From Hahnella aquatica (lineage in GTDB: Bacteria; Pseudomonadota; Gammaproteobacteria; Burkholderiales; Burkholderiaceae_A): a stretch of 64,000 nt of DNA. This document shows positions 53,950 through 62,080 of this stretch, one piece after another (position 1 is the first letter of the stretch; each line of letters begins with the position of its first letter). The notes under the pieces are model-generated. The model saw nothing but the letters and a program-made list of their open reading frames with translations. It searched no databases and was not told the origin of the DNA. The position numbers and the translations under genes are program-made. The DNA lies in NCBI GenBank assembly GCA_965194505.1, contig OZ239144.1, positions 868,001 through 932,000 of the forward strand. Direction: 5' to 3'.

Positions 53950-56082
53950 GTGTTCAACATTGCCAAAGAAACCTTCCAGTACGGCTCCCAGACGGTCACC
54001 ATTGAAACGGGTGAGATTGCCCGTCAGGCCAGCGGCGCCGTGCTCGTCAACGTCGAAGACACCGTTGTACTCGCCACGGTTGTGGCCGCCAAAACAGCCA
54101 AGTCCGGCCAAGATTTTTTCCCGCTCACCGTCGATTACCAAGAAAAGACCTATGCCGCTGGCAAGATCCCAGGCGGATTTTTCAAGCGGGAAGGGCGCCC
54201 GAGTGAGAAGGAGACCCTCACGTCCCGACTGATCGACCGACCCATTCGGCCGCTCTTTCCAGAAGGCTTCTACAACGAGGTGCAGGTGGTCTGCACCGTG
54301 ATGTCCCTCAATCCAGAGGTCGACCCCGACATCGTGGCCATGATTGGCACGTCTGCTGCACTGGCCATTTCTGGCGTCCCGTTCGATGGCCCCATTGGTG
54401 CAGCACGCGTTGGCTACGTGAACAACCAGTACGTGCTCAACCCCACGGCCACTCAGCTGAAGTCCTCCCGTCTCGACCTGGTCGTGGCGGGCACCGAGGC
54501 GGCCGTGCTCATGGTGGAGTCCGAGGCCGACCAGCTCCCCGAAGACGTCATGCTGGGGGCGGTGGTGTTTGGGCATGAGCAAATGCGCCACGCCATCGGT
54601 GCCATCAATCGGCTCGTGGAAAAGGCTGGCAAGCCCGAGTGGGATTGGAAGCCTGCGGCCCAGAACGAGGCCCTCATTGGCCGCATCAAGGCGCTCGCCG
54701 AAGAGTCCTTCAAGCAGGCCTATCTGCTTCGCAACAAGCAGGAGCGCTCGCAGCGTCTCAAGGAGATCTACAGCCACGTGGAAACCACGCTGGCCCAGGA
54801 GGCCGAGGCCTCAGGTCAGCCGCTGCCCTCCGGCAACACCATCAACGACACGCTTTTTGGTCTCGAGGCGGCTGTGGTCCGTGGGCAGATCCTCAGTGGC
54901 CAAGCGCGCATCGATGGCCGCGACACTCGCACAGTCCGGCCGATCGAGATTCGTACAGGTGTCCTCCCCCGTGCCCATGGCTCCGCATTGTTTACGCGTG
55001 GTGAGACCCAGGCTGTGGTGGTGGCCACACTTGGAACCAACCGCGATGAGCAGATCATCGACGCCCTGGGCGGCGAGTACCGTGATCGCTTCATGCTCCA
55101 CTACAACATGCCCCCGTATGCCACCGGTGAAACAGGCCGAGTCGGCACCCCCAAGCGGCGTGAGATCGGTCATGGCCGTTTGGCCAAGCGCGCATTGGTG
55201 GCCGTGCTCCCAGCGCCCGAGGATTTTGCATACGCCATGCGGGTGGTCAGTGAGATCACAGAGTCCAACGGCTCATCCTCGATGGCCTCGGTCTGCGGTG
55301 GCTGCCTGGCTCTCATGGATGCGGGCGTTCCGCTCAAGGCCCACGTGGCCGGCATCGCCATGGGCCTCATCAAAGACGGGGGTCGCTTTGCGGTGCTCAC
55401 AGACATCCTCGGCGATGAAGACCACCTCGGCGACATGGACTTCAAGGTGGCTGGCTCCGAGATTGGCATCACAGCCCTGCAGATGGACATCAAGATCCAG
55501 GGCATCACCAAAGAGATCATGCAGGTTGCACTGGCCCAGGCCCTCGAGGCACGCCTGCACATCCTTGGCAAGATGAAGTCCGCCATGGGCGGCGCCCGAA
55601 CAGAGCTCTCCGAGTTCGCCCCACGTCTCTACACCATGAAGATCAATCCGGAGCGCATCCGCGACGTCATCGGCAAGGGCGGTGCAACGATTCGCGCCAT
55701 CACCGAGGAGACCGGCACCACCATCGACATCAAGGAAGATGGCTCGATCACCATCGCAGCGACCACGGGCGACGCGGCCCGAGCCGCCATGAAGCGAATC
55801 GGGGAGCTTACCGCCGAGGTCGAGGTGGGCAAGGTCTACGAGGGCAATGTGCTGCGCCTGCTGGAGTTTGGTGCCATTGTTTCTGTTCTGCCCGGCAAGG
55901 ATGGCCTGCTCCACATCTCTCAGATTGCCAACGAGCGCGTCAATCAGGTCTCCGATTACCTCAAGGAAGGCCAGATGGTTCGCGTCAAGGTGATCGAGGC
56001 CGACGAGAAGGGCCGCCTGCGCCTGTCGATGAAGGCGGCGATGGAAGCCTCCCCCGAGGCCGCGGCCCCAGCAGGCGAGTAA
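53950..56082 (+). CDS. pnp: Polynucleotide phosphorylase
   Basis: 710 residues from the GTG at 53950 (MFNIAKETFQYG) with AAAGGAAC upstream; the earlier GTG at 53926 lacks a site. 3'-5' phosphorolytic RNase of the degradosome. Two RNase PH domains (about 1-150 and 310-550; the second has the active-site segment with AGIAMGLIKDGG), a KH domain (about 555-615, VIGKGGATIRAITEETG) and an S1 domain (about 625-695, VYEGNVLRLLEFGAIVSVLPG). Follows rpsO. Confidence 0.97.
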   Translation: MFNIAKETFQYGSQTVTIETGEIARQASGAVLVNVEDTVVLATVVAAKTAKSGQDFFPLTVDYQEKTYAAGKIPGGFFKREGRPSEKETLTSRLIDRPIRPLFPEGFYNEVQVVCTVMSLNPEVDPDIVAMIGTSAALAISGVPFDGPIGAARVGYVNNQYVLNPTATQLKSSRLDLVVAGTEAAVLMVESEADQLPEDVMLGAVVFGHEQMRHAIGAINRLVEKAGKPEWDWKPAAQNEALIGRIKALAEESFKQAYLLRNKQERSQRLKEIYSHVETTLAQEAEASGQPLPSGNTINDTLFGLEAAVVRGQILSGQARIDGRDTRTVRPIEIRTGVLPRAHGSALFTRGETQAVVVATLGTNRDEQIIDALGGEYRDRFMLHYNMPPYATGETGRVGTPKRREIGHGRLAKRALVAVLPAPEDFAYAMRVVSEITESNGSSSMASVCGGCLALMDAGVPLKAHVAGIAMGLIKDGGRFAVLTDILGDEDHLGDMDFKVAGSEIGITALQMDIKIQGITKEIMQVALAQALEARLHILGKMKSAMGGARTELSEFAPRLYTMKINPERIRDVIGKGGATIRAITEETGTTIDIKEDGSITIAATTGDAARAAMKRIGELTAEVEVGKVYEGNVLRLLEFGAIVSVLPGKDGLLHISQIANERVNQVSDYLKEGQMVRVKVIEADEKGRLRLSMKAAMEASPEAAAPAGE

Positions 56083-56103
56083 GCCAGCCCAGACACTGTT
56101 GTC

Positions 56104-56910
56104 ATGAACCGTCGTCCACTGGTGCTTGGAAACTGGAAAATGAACGGCGACATGGTCCGCAATGAGGCCTTGCTGGCGGCTGTTCTCGAGCATTCCGCGG
56201 CCGTGCTGGCATCCGACCATGTCGATGCGGGCATTGCTGCGCCTGCGCCCTATCTCTTTCAGGTCGCGGTTCGATGCAAGGGCAGGGGGCTGCAGTGGGG
56301 TGCTCAGGACGTCTCCGATGAGCATCAGGGGGCCTTTACAGGTGAGATCTCCGTCGACATGCTCCGAGACTTCGATGTCCACTTCTCTCTGGTGGGCCAT
56401 TCCGAGCGGCGTGCCCGGCACGGCGAGGCCGATGCCCAGGTGGCCAAGAAGGTGGCCTGTCTGCTGGAAGGTGGCCTCACGCCGGTGGTCTGCGTGGGAG
56501 AGAGCCTCTCTCAGCGCGATGCCGGTGAGGCCGTTGCCCACGTCTGTGCGCAGGTTCTCGCGGCCTTGGTGAATTGCCCTGACGATGCGCTGCCCAAGGT
56601 GGTGCTTGCATACGAGCCTATCTGGGCCATTGGCACCGGCCGGCAGGCGTCGCCCGCCGATGCACAGGCCATGCATGCGGCCATTCGGGGGGCGCTGGCT
56701 GCGCGTTCCTCAGATGCAGCCGGGCAGGTTCGAATTCTCTACGGTGGCAGCCTGGGTGCAGCCACCGCAGATGCCATGTTTTCCGAGGAAGACATCGATG
56801 GTGGCCTGGTCGGTGGAGCTTCCCTCGATGCAACGGCCTTCTCCACCATTCTGGCTGCCGCAGAGGCCCGTGCCCTGCGGCAATCCCCCTTATCCATTCA
56901 ATTGAAATAG
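56104..56910 (+). CDS. tpiA: Triosephosphate isomerase
   Basis: 268 residues, slightly longer than the usual about 250. Glycolytic interconversion of DHAP and G3P. Catalytic Lys12 in NWKMNG, His99 in VGHSERR and Glu171 in AYEPIWAIGTG are all present, with the phosphate-binding YGGSLG near residue 219. 21 bp after pnp and 9 bp before secG. Confidence 0.97.
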   Translation: MNRRPLVLGNWKMNGDMVRNEALLAAVLEHSAAVLASDHVDAGIAAPAPYLFQVAVRCKGRGLQWGAQDVSDEHQGAFTGEISVDMLRDFDVHFSLVGHSERRARHGEADAQVAKKVACLLEGGLTPVVCVGESLSQRDAGEAVAHVCAQVLAALVNCPDDALPKVVLAYEPIWAIGTGRQASPADAQAMHAAIRGALAARSSDAAGQVRILYGGSLGAATADAMFSEEDIDGGLVGGASLDATAFSTILAAAEARALRQSPLSIQLK

Positions 56911-56919
56911 GCGTTCAAC

Positions 56920-57303
56920 ATGGCTTGGCTCGACACTCTGCTCAACGTGCTTCAGGTGCTTTCCGCCCTGGCCATCATCGTCCTGGTGCTCCTGCAGCAA
57001 GGCAAGGGCGCAGACATGGGCGCGGCCTTCGGCTCCGGCAGTGCTGGGTCGGTTTTTGGCGCCACTGGGTCTGCGAACTTCCTGTCCCGCCTCACGGCAG
57101 CCATGGCTGTTCTTTTCTTCTCCAGCACGCTTGCGCTGTCCTTCCTGGCCAGCCAGGACATCACCCGTTCGGGTTCAAGTGGCGGTATCATGGAGTCCAT
57201 TCCGGGGGCGGTCCAGCAGCCCGGTGGCGATCCAACGATCCCCGCCCAGCCCAGCACGGTGCCGGTCCCAAGCGGGCCATCGGGAGCGATACCCAAGCAG
57301 TGA
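56920..57303 (+). CDS. secG: Protein-export membrane protein SecG
   Basis: 127 residues. Two membrane helices (about 5-25 and 52-75) around GADMGAAFGSGSAGSVFGATGSANFL, the conserved loop (quoted in part: GADMGAAFGSGSAGSVFG). Auxiliary subunit of the SecYEG translocon. The tail after about 80 is Pro/Ser-rich and poorly conserved. Followed by tRNA-Leu, an order also seen in E. coli. Confidence 0.95.
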   Translation: MAWLDTLLNVLQVLSALAIIVLVLLQQGKGADMGAAFGSGSAGSVFGATGSANFLSRLTAAMAVLFFSSTLALSFLASQDITRSGSSGGIMESIPGAVQQPGGDPTIPAQPSTVPVPSGPSGAIPKQ

Positions 57304-57348
57304 GTGGGGTGCTTTCAGTAAGTTGATGCAGGTCAATGTTGTCGTCAT

Positions 57349-57433
57349 GCCGACGTGGTGAAATTGGTAGACACGCTATCTTGAGGGGGTAGTGGCGAAA
57401 GCTGTGCGAGTTCGAGTCTCGCCGTCGGCACCA
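57349..57433 (+). tRNA. tRNA-Leu (anticodon GAG)
   Basis: Acceptor GCCGACG (57349-57355) pairs with CGTCGGC (57423-57429), discriminator A, encoded CCA. Anticodon stem CTATC/GGTAG encloses TTGAGGG, giving GAG. The long variable arm marks class II tRNA-Leu. A small hairpin AACGAA/TTCGTT (57433-57448) follows its 3' end before nuoA. Confidence 0.97.
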
Positions 57434-57449
57434 ACGAAGGGCTTCGTTT
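57433..57449 (+). other. Short hairpin between tRNA-Leu and nuoA
   Basis: AACGAA (57433-57438) pairs with TTCGTT (57443-57448) around GGGC, ending in TTT. Too short for a confident terminator; it may mark tRNA 3' processing or partial termination before nuoA. Confidence 0.35.
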
Positions 57450-57461
57450 CAAGGGGGACGT

Positions 57462-57821
57462 ATGAGTTTGGAGCAGTACCTGCCTGTGCTGCTATTCATT
57501 CTGGTGGGCGCTGCTGTCGGCGTGGGTCCCATGCTCATCGGAAAGCTCCTCGGTCCCAACCAGCCCGACTCCGAGAAACTCTCCCCATACGAGTGCGGCT
57601 TCGAGGCCTTCGAAGACGCCCGCATGCAGTTCGATGTGCGCTACTACCTGGTGGCCATTCTGTTCATCCTCTTCGACCTCGAGATCGCATTTCTCTTTCC
57701 CTGGGCGGTGAGCCTCCAAGAGATTGGTCTCTTTGGCTTCTTGTCGATGATGGTCTTCCTCTCCATACTGGTGCTCGGCTTCATCTATGAATGGATGAAG
57801 GGCGCCCTCGACTGGGAATAG
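57462..57821 (+). CDS. nuoA: NADH-quinone oxidoreductase subunit A
   Basis: 119 residues with three membrane helices (about 8-28, 62-82, 89-110). Membrane-arm subunit of complex I. The loop KLSPYECGFEAFEDARMQFDVRYYLVAILF is the family hallmark (quoted in parts: SPYECGFEAF, FDVRYYLVA) and includes the switch-loop Cys. First gene of the nuo operon, 28 bp after tRNA-Leu, with AAGGGGG upstream. Confidence 0.97.
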   Translation: MSLEQYLPVLLFILVGAAVGVGPMLIGKLLGPNQPDSEKLSPYECGFEAFEDARMQFDVRYYLVAILFILFDLEIAFLFPWAVSLQEIGLFGFLSMMVFLSILVLGFIYEWMKGALDWE

Positions 57822-57823
57822 AC

Positions 57824-58303
57824 ATGGCGATCGACGGCGTACTCAAGCAGGGCTTCATCACGACCACGGCCGACGAGGTCATCAACTGGACGCGCACTGG
57901 CTCGCTCTGGCCCATGACCTTCGGTCTTGCCTGCTGTGCGGTGGAGATGATGCATGCAGGCGCCTCTCGATACGACCTCGACCGCTTTGGCGTGGTCTTT
58001 CGCCCGAGCCCCCGGCAGTCCGATCTCATGATTGTTGCGGGAACCCTCTGCAACAAGATGGCGCCCGCCCTTCGCAAGGTCTATGACCAAATGCCCGAGC
58101 CGCGTTGGGTACTCTCCATGGGCAGTTGTGCCAACGGAGGCGGCTACTACCACTATTCCTATTCGGTCGTGAGAGGCTGCGACCGCATCGTGCCCGTCGA
58201 CATTTATGTTCCTGGCTGCCCGCCCACGGCCGAGGCGCTGCTCTACGGAATCATTCAACTGCAGCAGAAGATCAAGCGCACCAGCACGATCGCCAGAGAC
58301 TAA
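57824..58303 (+). CDS. nuoB: NADH-quinone oxidoreductase subunit B
   Basis: 159 residues. Holds cluster N2, the electron donor to quinone. Ligands Cys37 and Cys38 (LACCAVEM), Cys102 (MGSCANGG) and Cys132 (VPGCPPTAE) are all present. The start at 57824 is 2 bp after the nuoA stop. Confidence 0.97.
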   Translation: MAIDGVLKQGFITTTADEVINWTRTGSLWPMTFGLACCAVEMMHAGASRYDLDRFGVVFRPSPRQSDLMIVAGTLCNKMAPALRKVYDQMPEPRWVLSMGSCANGGGYYHYSYSVVRGCDRIVPVDIYVPGCPPTAEALLYGIIQLQQKIKRTSTIARD

Positions 58304-58319
58304 GCACAGAGCCCAACAG

Positions 58320-58952
58320 ATGTCCGCCACTCCGGAATCCAAAGACACGCCCGCTGCAGCCGCCGCCCAGGACGCCCTGGCCAGCGCAGTTGTTGGTGCG
58401 CTGGGTGGGCTGGCCGAGAAGGTTTCGGTGTCTCTTGGTGAGGTGACCCTGGAGGTGCGACCCACCAACCTGTTGGCCGCGGCCGAATCGCTTCGAGACC
58501 ACCCAGACCTGGCCTTCGACACCCTGGTCGATCTCTGTGGCATGGACTACCAATCCTTTCGAAATGCGCCATGGTCTGGCCGCCGGTTTGCCGTGGTCTC
58601 GCATCTTTTGTCTGTGGCCAAGAACCAGCGCCTCCGACTTCGCGTCTTCTGCGAGAACGACGACTTCCCCACGGTGGAGTCCCTCACGGGCGTGTGGCCG
58701 GCGGCGAACTGGTACGAGCGCGAGGCGTTCGACCTCTTCGGAATCTTGTTTGAGGGCCATTCAGACCTGCGCCGAATCCTCACCGACTACGGCTTCATTG
58801 GCCATCCATTCCGCAAGGATTTTCCAGTCTCGGGCCATGTGGAGATGCGTTACGACCCTGCACAGCAACGGGTGATCTACCAGCCCGTCACCATCGACCC
58901 TCGTGAGATCACACCGCGCGTGGTTCGAGAGGACACCTATGGCCGAGCTTAA
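58320..58952 (+). CDS. nuoC: NADH-quinone oxidoreductase subunit C
   Basis: 210 residues. Peripheral-arm 30-kDa subunit, separate from NuoD as usual in Burkholderiales (fused in E. coli). An Ala-rich N-terminus (1-40) is followed by LVDLCGMDY, VWPAANWYEREAFDLFGILFEGH and TDYGFIGHPFRKDFPVSGHVEMRYD. It overlaps nuoD by 14 nt. Confidence 0.97.
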   Translation: MSATPESKDTPAAAAAQDALASAVVGALGGLAEKVSVSLGEVTLEVRPTNLLAAAESLRDHPDLAFDTLVDLCGMDYQSFRNAPWSGRRFAVVSHLLSVAKNQRLRLRVFCENDDFPTVESLTGVWPAANWYEREAFDLFGILFEGHSDLRRILTDYGFIGHPFRKDFPVSGHVEMRYDPAQQRVIYQPVTIDPREITPRVVREDTYGRA

Positions 58953-60192
58953 GAACTACACCCTCAATTTCGGCCCCCAGCATCCGGCCGCCCACGGTGT
59001 GCTCCGACTGGTGCTCGAACTCGATGGCGAGGTCGTCCAGCGGGCCGACCCGCACATTGGCCTTCTGCACCGCGGAACCGAAAAGCTGGCAGAGTCCAAG
59101 ACCTTCCTTCAGTCCGTTCCATACATGGATCGCCTGGACTACGTCTCGATGATGTGCAACGAGCATGCCTATGTCATGGCCATCGAGAAGCTCACCGGGG
59201 TCACTCCGCCCGTTCGAGCCCAGTACATCCGTGTCATGTTCGATGAGATCACCCGAATCCTGAATCACCTGCTCTGGATCGGCGCCCATGGCCTCGACGT
59301 TGGCGCCATGGCGGTCTTCCTCTATGCCTTCCGCGAGCGGGAAGACCTCATGGACTGCTATGAGGCGGTGTCTGGTGCCCGTCTGCATGCCGCCTACTAT
59401 CGGCCCGGTGGCGTCTATCGCGATCTTCCCGATGCCATGCCCCAGTACGAAGAAAATCGGCTGCGCAGCAAATCTCAGATTCGCCGGCTGAACGCCAACC
59501 GCGACGGCAGCCTGCTCGACTTCATCGAAGACTTCACGAATCGTTTCCCTGCCTGCGTAGACGAGTACGAGGCGCTGCTCACTGACAACCGCATTTGGAA
59601 GCAGCGTTTGGTTGGCATTGGGGTGGTCTCGCCGGAGCGCGCCAAGGCCCTTGGCTTTACCGGTCCCATGCTTCGGGGCTCCGGCGTTGCCTGGGATCTG
59701 CGCAAGACCCAGCCCTACGAGGTCTACGACCAGATGTCCTTCGACATTCCCGTTGGCAAGGAGGGCGACAGCTACGACCGCTACCTGGTTCGAGTGGCGG
59801 AGATGCGAGAGAGCAACAAGATCATTCGGCAGTGCGTGGACTGGCTGCGGGCGAATCCCGGCCCGGTCATGACCGACAACCACAAGGTGGCCCCGCCCGA
59901 CCGGGTGAGCATGAAGTCCAACATGGAAGAGCTGATCCACCACTTCAAGCTCTTCACTGAAGGGTTTCATGTCCCCGAGGGTGAGTGCTACAGCGCCGTC
60001 GAGCACCCCAAGGGAGAGTTCGGCATCTACCTGGTGTCCGACGGTGCCAACATGCCGTACCGGCTCAAGATCCGCGCCCCGGGCTTTGCACACCTTCAGG
60101 CGCTCGATGAGATGTCCCGTGGCCACATGATTGCCGACGTCGTCACCATCATTGGCACGCAGGACATCGTCTTCGGAGAAATCGACCGATGA
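58939..60192 (+). CDS. nuoD: NADH-quinone oxidoreductase subunit D
   Basis: 417 residues. 49-kDa subunit forming the quinone site with NuoB. NFGPQHPAAHGVLRLVLELDGE near the N-terminus contains the quinone-contact His (quoted in part: FGPQHPAAHGVLR); YMDRLDYVSMMCNEHAY, GLDVGAMAVFLYAFREREDLMD and the C-terminal VTIIGTQDIVFGEIDR are conserved. It overlaps nuoC by 14 nt and nuoE by 4 nt. Confidence 0.97.
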   Translation: MAELKNYTLNFGPQHPAAHGVLRLVLELDGEVVQRADPHIGLLHRGTEKLAESKTFLQSVPYMDRLDYVSMMCNEHAYVMAIEKLTGVTPPVRAQYIRVMFDEITRILNHLLWIGAHGLDVGAMAVFLYAFREREDLMDCYEAVSGARLHAAYYRPGGVYRDLPDAMPQYEENRLRSKSQIRRLNANRDGSLLDFIEDFTNRFPACVDEYEALLTDNRIWKQRLVGIGVVSPERAKALGFTGPMLRGSGVAWDLRKTQPYEVYDQMSFDIPVGKEGDSYDRYLVRVAEMRESNKIIRQCVDWLRANPGPVMTDNHKVAPPDRVSMKSNMEELIHHFKLFTEGFHVPEGECYSAVEHPKGEFGIYLVSDGANMPYRLKIRAPGFAHLQALDEMSRGHMIADVVTIIGTQDIVFGEIDR

Positions 60193-60728
60193 GCGTGCAG
60201 ATGCCCCTGACCGAGCAGCCTCGGCGTCTCCTCTCCGATGCGTCTTACGCCAAGATCGATCGTGAGCTCACGAAGTACCCGTCCGACCAGAAGCGGTCGG
60301 CCGTGATGTCTGCCCTGCGAATTGCCCAGGTGGAGCACGGCCAGATCACACCAGACCTCGAGGCCGAGATCGCCGCCTACCTCGAGATGCCGCCCATGGC
60401 GGTGCACGAGGTGGCCACCTTTTACAACATGTACAACCTCAAGCCGGTGGGCTGCTACAAGCTCACCCTGTGCACGAACCTGCCTTGTGCCCTGCGCTCG
60501 GGCAATCATGCGGCAGCCTACCTCCAGCACAAGCTCGGCGTGGGCTTTGGTGGTACCACGCCCGATGGTCTCTTCACCCTGCAAGAAGGGGAGTGCCTTG
60601 GGGCCTGTGGCGATTCCCCCGTGATGCTCGTGAACAATCACAAGATGTGCAGCTGGATGTCCAACGACAAGATCGACGCCCTGATCGAGGAGCTTCGCGC
60701 CGGGGCGGCCACAAAAGGAGAACGCTGA
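60189..60728 (+). CDS. nuoE: NADH-quinone oxidoreductase subunit E
   Basis: 179 residues. 24-kDa subunit with the [2Fe-2S] cluster N1a bound by Cys95, Cys100, Cys136 and Cys140 (LCTNLPC and GECLGACGDSP). Part of the NADH-oxidising module with NuoF and NuoG. It overlaps nuoD by 4 nt and nuoF by one base. Confidence 0.97.
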   Translation: MSVQMPLTEQPRRLLSDASYAKIDRELTKYPSDQKRSAVMSALRIAQVEHGQITPDLEAEIAAYLEMPPMAVHEVATFYNMYNLKPVGCYKLTLCTNLPCALRSGNHAAAYLQHKLGVGFGGTTPDGLFTLQEGECLGACGDSPVMLVNNHKMCSWMSNDKIDALIEELRAGAATKGER

Positions 60729-62062
60729 TGGGTGCACCCGAGATCCCCTTCATCGACACCTGTTTCCACGGTCGTCACATCTCACCCCAAATCCTCGCAG
60801 ACCTCACACCAGAGGCCTGGCACCTCAAGGACTACGAGGCCAGGGGCGGCTACCTTGCGCTCAAGAAGATTCTGGGAGCCGACGGTGGCCCGGGCATGAC
60901 TCAAGAGGAAGTCATCGCAGAACTCAAGACCTCCGCCCTTCGGGGCCGCGGCGGTGCGGGCTTCCCCACAGGCCTGAAGTGGAGCTTCATGCCGGCCAAG
61001 CTCCCCGTGCAGAAGTACCTGGTGTGCAATTCCGACGAGGGCGAGCCCGGCACCTTCAAAGACCGCGACATCATTCGCTACAACCCGCACATCCTGATCG
61101 AAGGCATGGCCATTGCGGCCTATGCCATGGGCATCACGGTGGGCTACAACTACATTCACGGTGAGATCTGGGCCGAGTACGAGCGTTTCGAGTTGGCCCT
61201 GGATGAGGCCCGGGCGGCGGGTTACCTTGGCGAGAACATCCTCGGCCGTGGCTTTTCCTTTCAGCTGCATGCCCACCATGGCTATGGCGCCTACATCTGC
61301 GGTGAAGAAACGGCCCTGCTGGAATCTCTCGAGGGCAAGAAGGGGCAGCCTCGGTTCAAGCCACCCTTTCCCGCGAGCTATGGTCTCTACGGCAAGCCCA
61401 CCACCATCAACAACACCGAGACCTTCTCGGCCGTGCCTTGGATCATTCGCAATGGCGGTCAGGCCTACCTCGAGGTGGGCCGCCCGAACAATGGCGGCAC
61501 CAAGATCTTCTCCATCTCCGGCGATGTGGAGCGTCCGGGCAACTACGAGATCCCGCTGGGCACACCCTTTGCAAAGCTGCTCGAGCTGGCCGGGGGCATG
61601 CGAGACGGCCGCAAGCTCAAGGCCGTCATTCCCGGGGGCTCCTCCATGCCCGTGCTGCCGGCCGAGATCATGATGGCCACCGACATGGACTACGACTCCA
61701 TTGCAAAGGCTGGCTCCATGCTCGGCTCGGGCGCGGTCATTGTGATGGACGAGACCCGATGCATGGTGCGTTCACTGCTCAGGCTGTCGTACTTCTATCA
61801 CGAGGAATCCTGTGGCCAATGCACACCCTGCCGCGAGGGCACGGGCTGGCTCTGGCGCATGGTCAAGCGTGTGGAGGAGGGCAAGGGCACCCTCGAGGAT
61901 CTCGACCAGCTCAACCGCGTGGCCGACAACATCCAGGGCCGAACCATCTGTGCGCTTGGCGATGCTGCCGCCATGCCGGTGCGGGCCTTCCTCAAGCACT
62001 TTCGGCATGAGTTTGAACACCACATCACGCATGGGCGCTGCATGGTGCCCGACTACCTCTAG
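60728..62062 (+). CDS. nuoF: NADH-quinone oxidoreductase subunit F
   Basis: 444 residues. NADH- and FMN-binding 51-kDa subunit. RGRGGAGFPTG (72-82) and CNSDEGEPGTFKDR bind FMN and NADH; cluster N3 ligands are Cys362, Cys365, Cys368 (ESCGQCTPCREG) and Cys408 (RTICALGDAA). The start at 60728 overlaps the nuoE stop; an upstream in-frame stretch inside nuoE is rejected. Confidence 0.97.
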   Translation: MGAPEIPFIDTCFHGRHISPQILADLTPEAWHLKDYEARGGYLALKKILGADGGPGMTQEEVIAELKTSALRGRGGAGFPTGLKWSFMPAKLPVQKYLVCNSDEGEPGTFKDRDIIRYNPHILIEGMAIAAYAMGITVGYNYIHGEIWAEYERFELALDEARAAGYLGENILGRGFSFQLHAHHGYGAYICGEETALLESLEGKKGQPRFKPPFPASYGLYGKPTTINNTETFSAVPWIIRNGGQAYLEVGRPNNGGTKIFSISGDVERPGNYEIPLGTPFAKLLELAGGMRDGRKLKAVIPGGSSMPVLPAEIMMATDMDYDSIAKAGSMLGSGAVIVMDETRCMVRSLLRLSYFYHEESCGQCTPCREGTGWLWRMVKRVEEGKGTLEDLDQLNRVADNIQGRTICALGDAAAMPVRAFLKHFRHEFEHHITHGRCMVPDYL

Positions 62063-62080
62063 CGCTGAAGGCCAGACCCC

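Noticed and set aside
60470..60727. N-terminal extension of nuoF by 86 codons
   Set aside because: It lies within nuoE in another frame; the ATG at 60728 overlapping the nuoE stop gives the normal family length.
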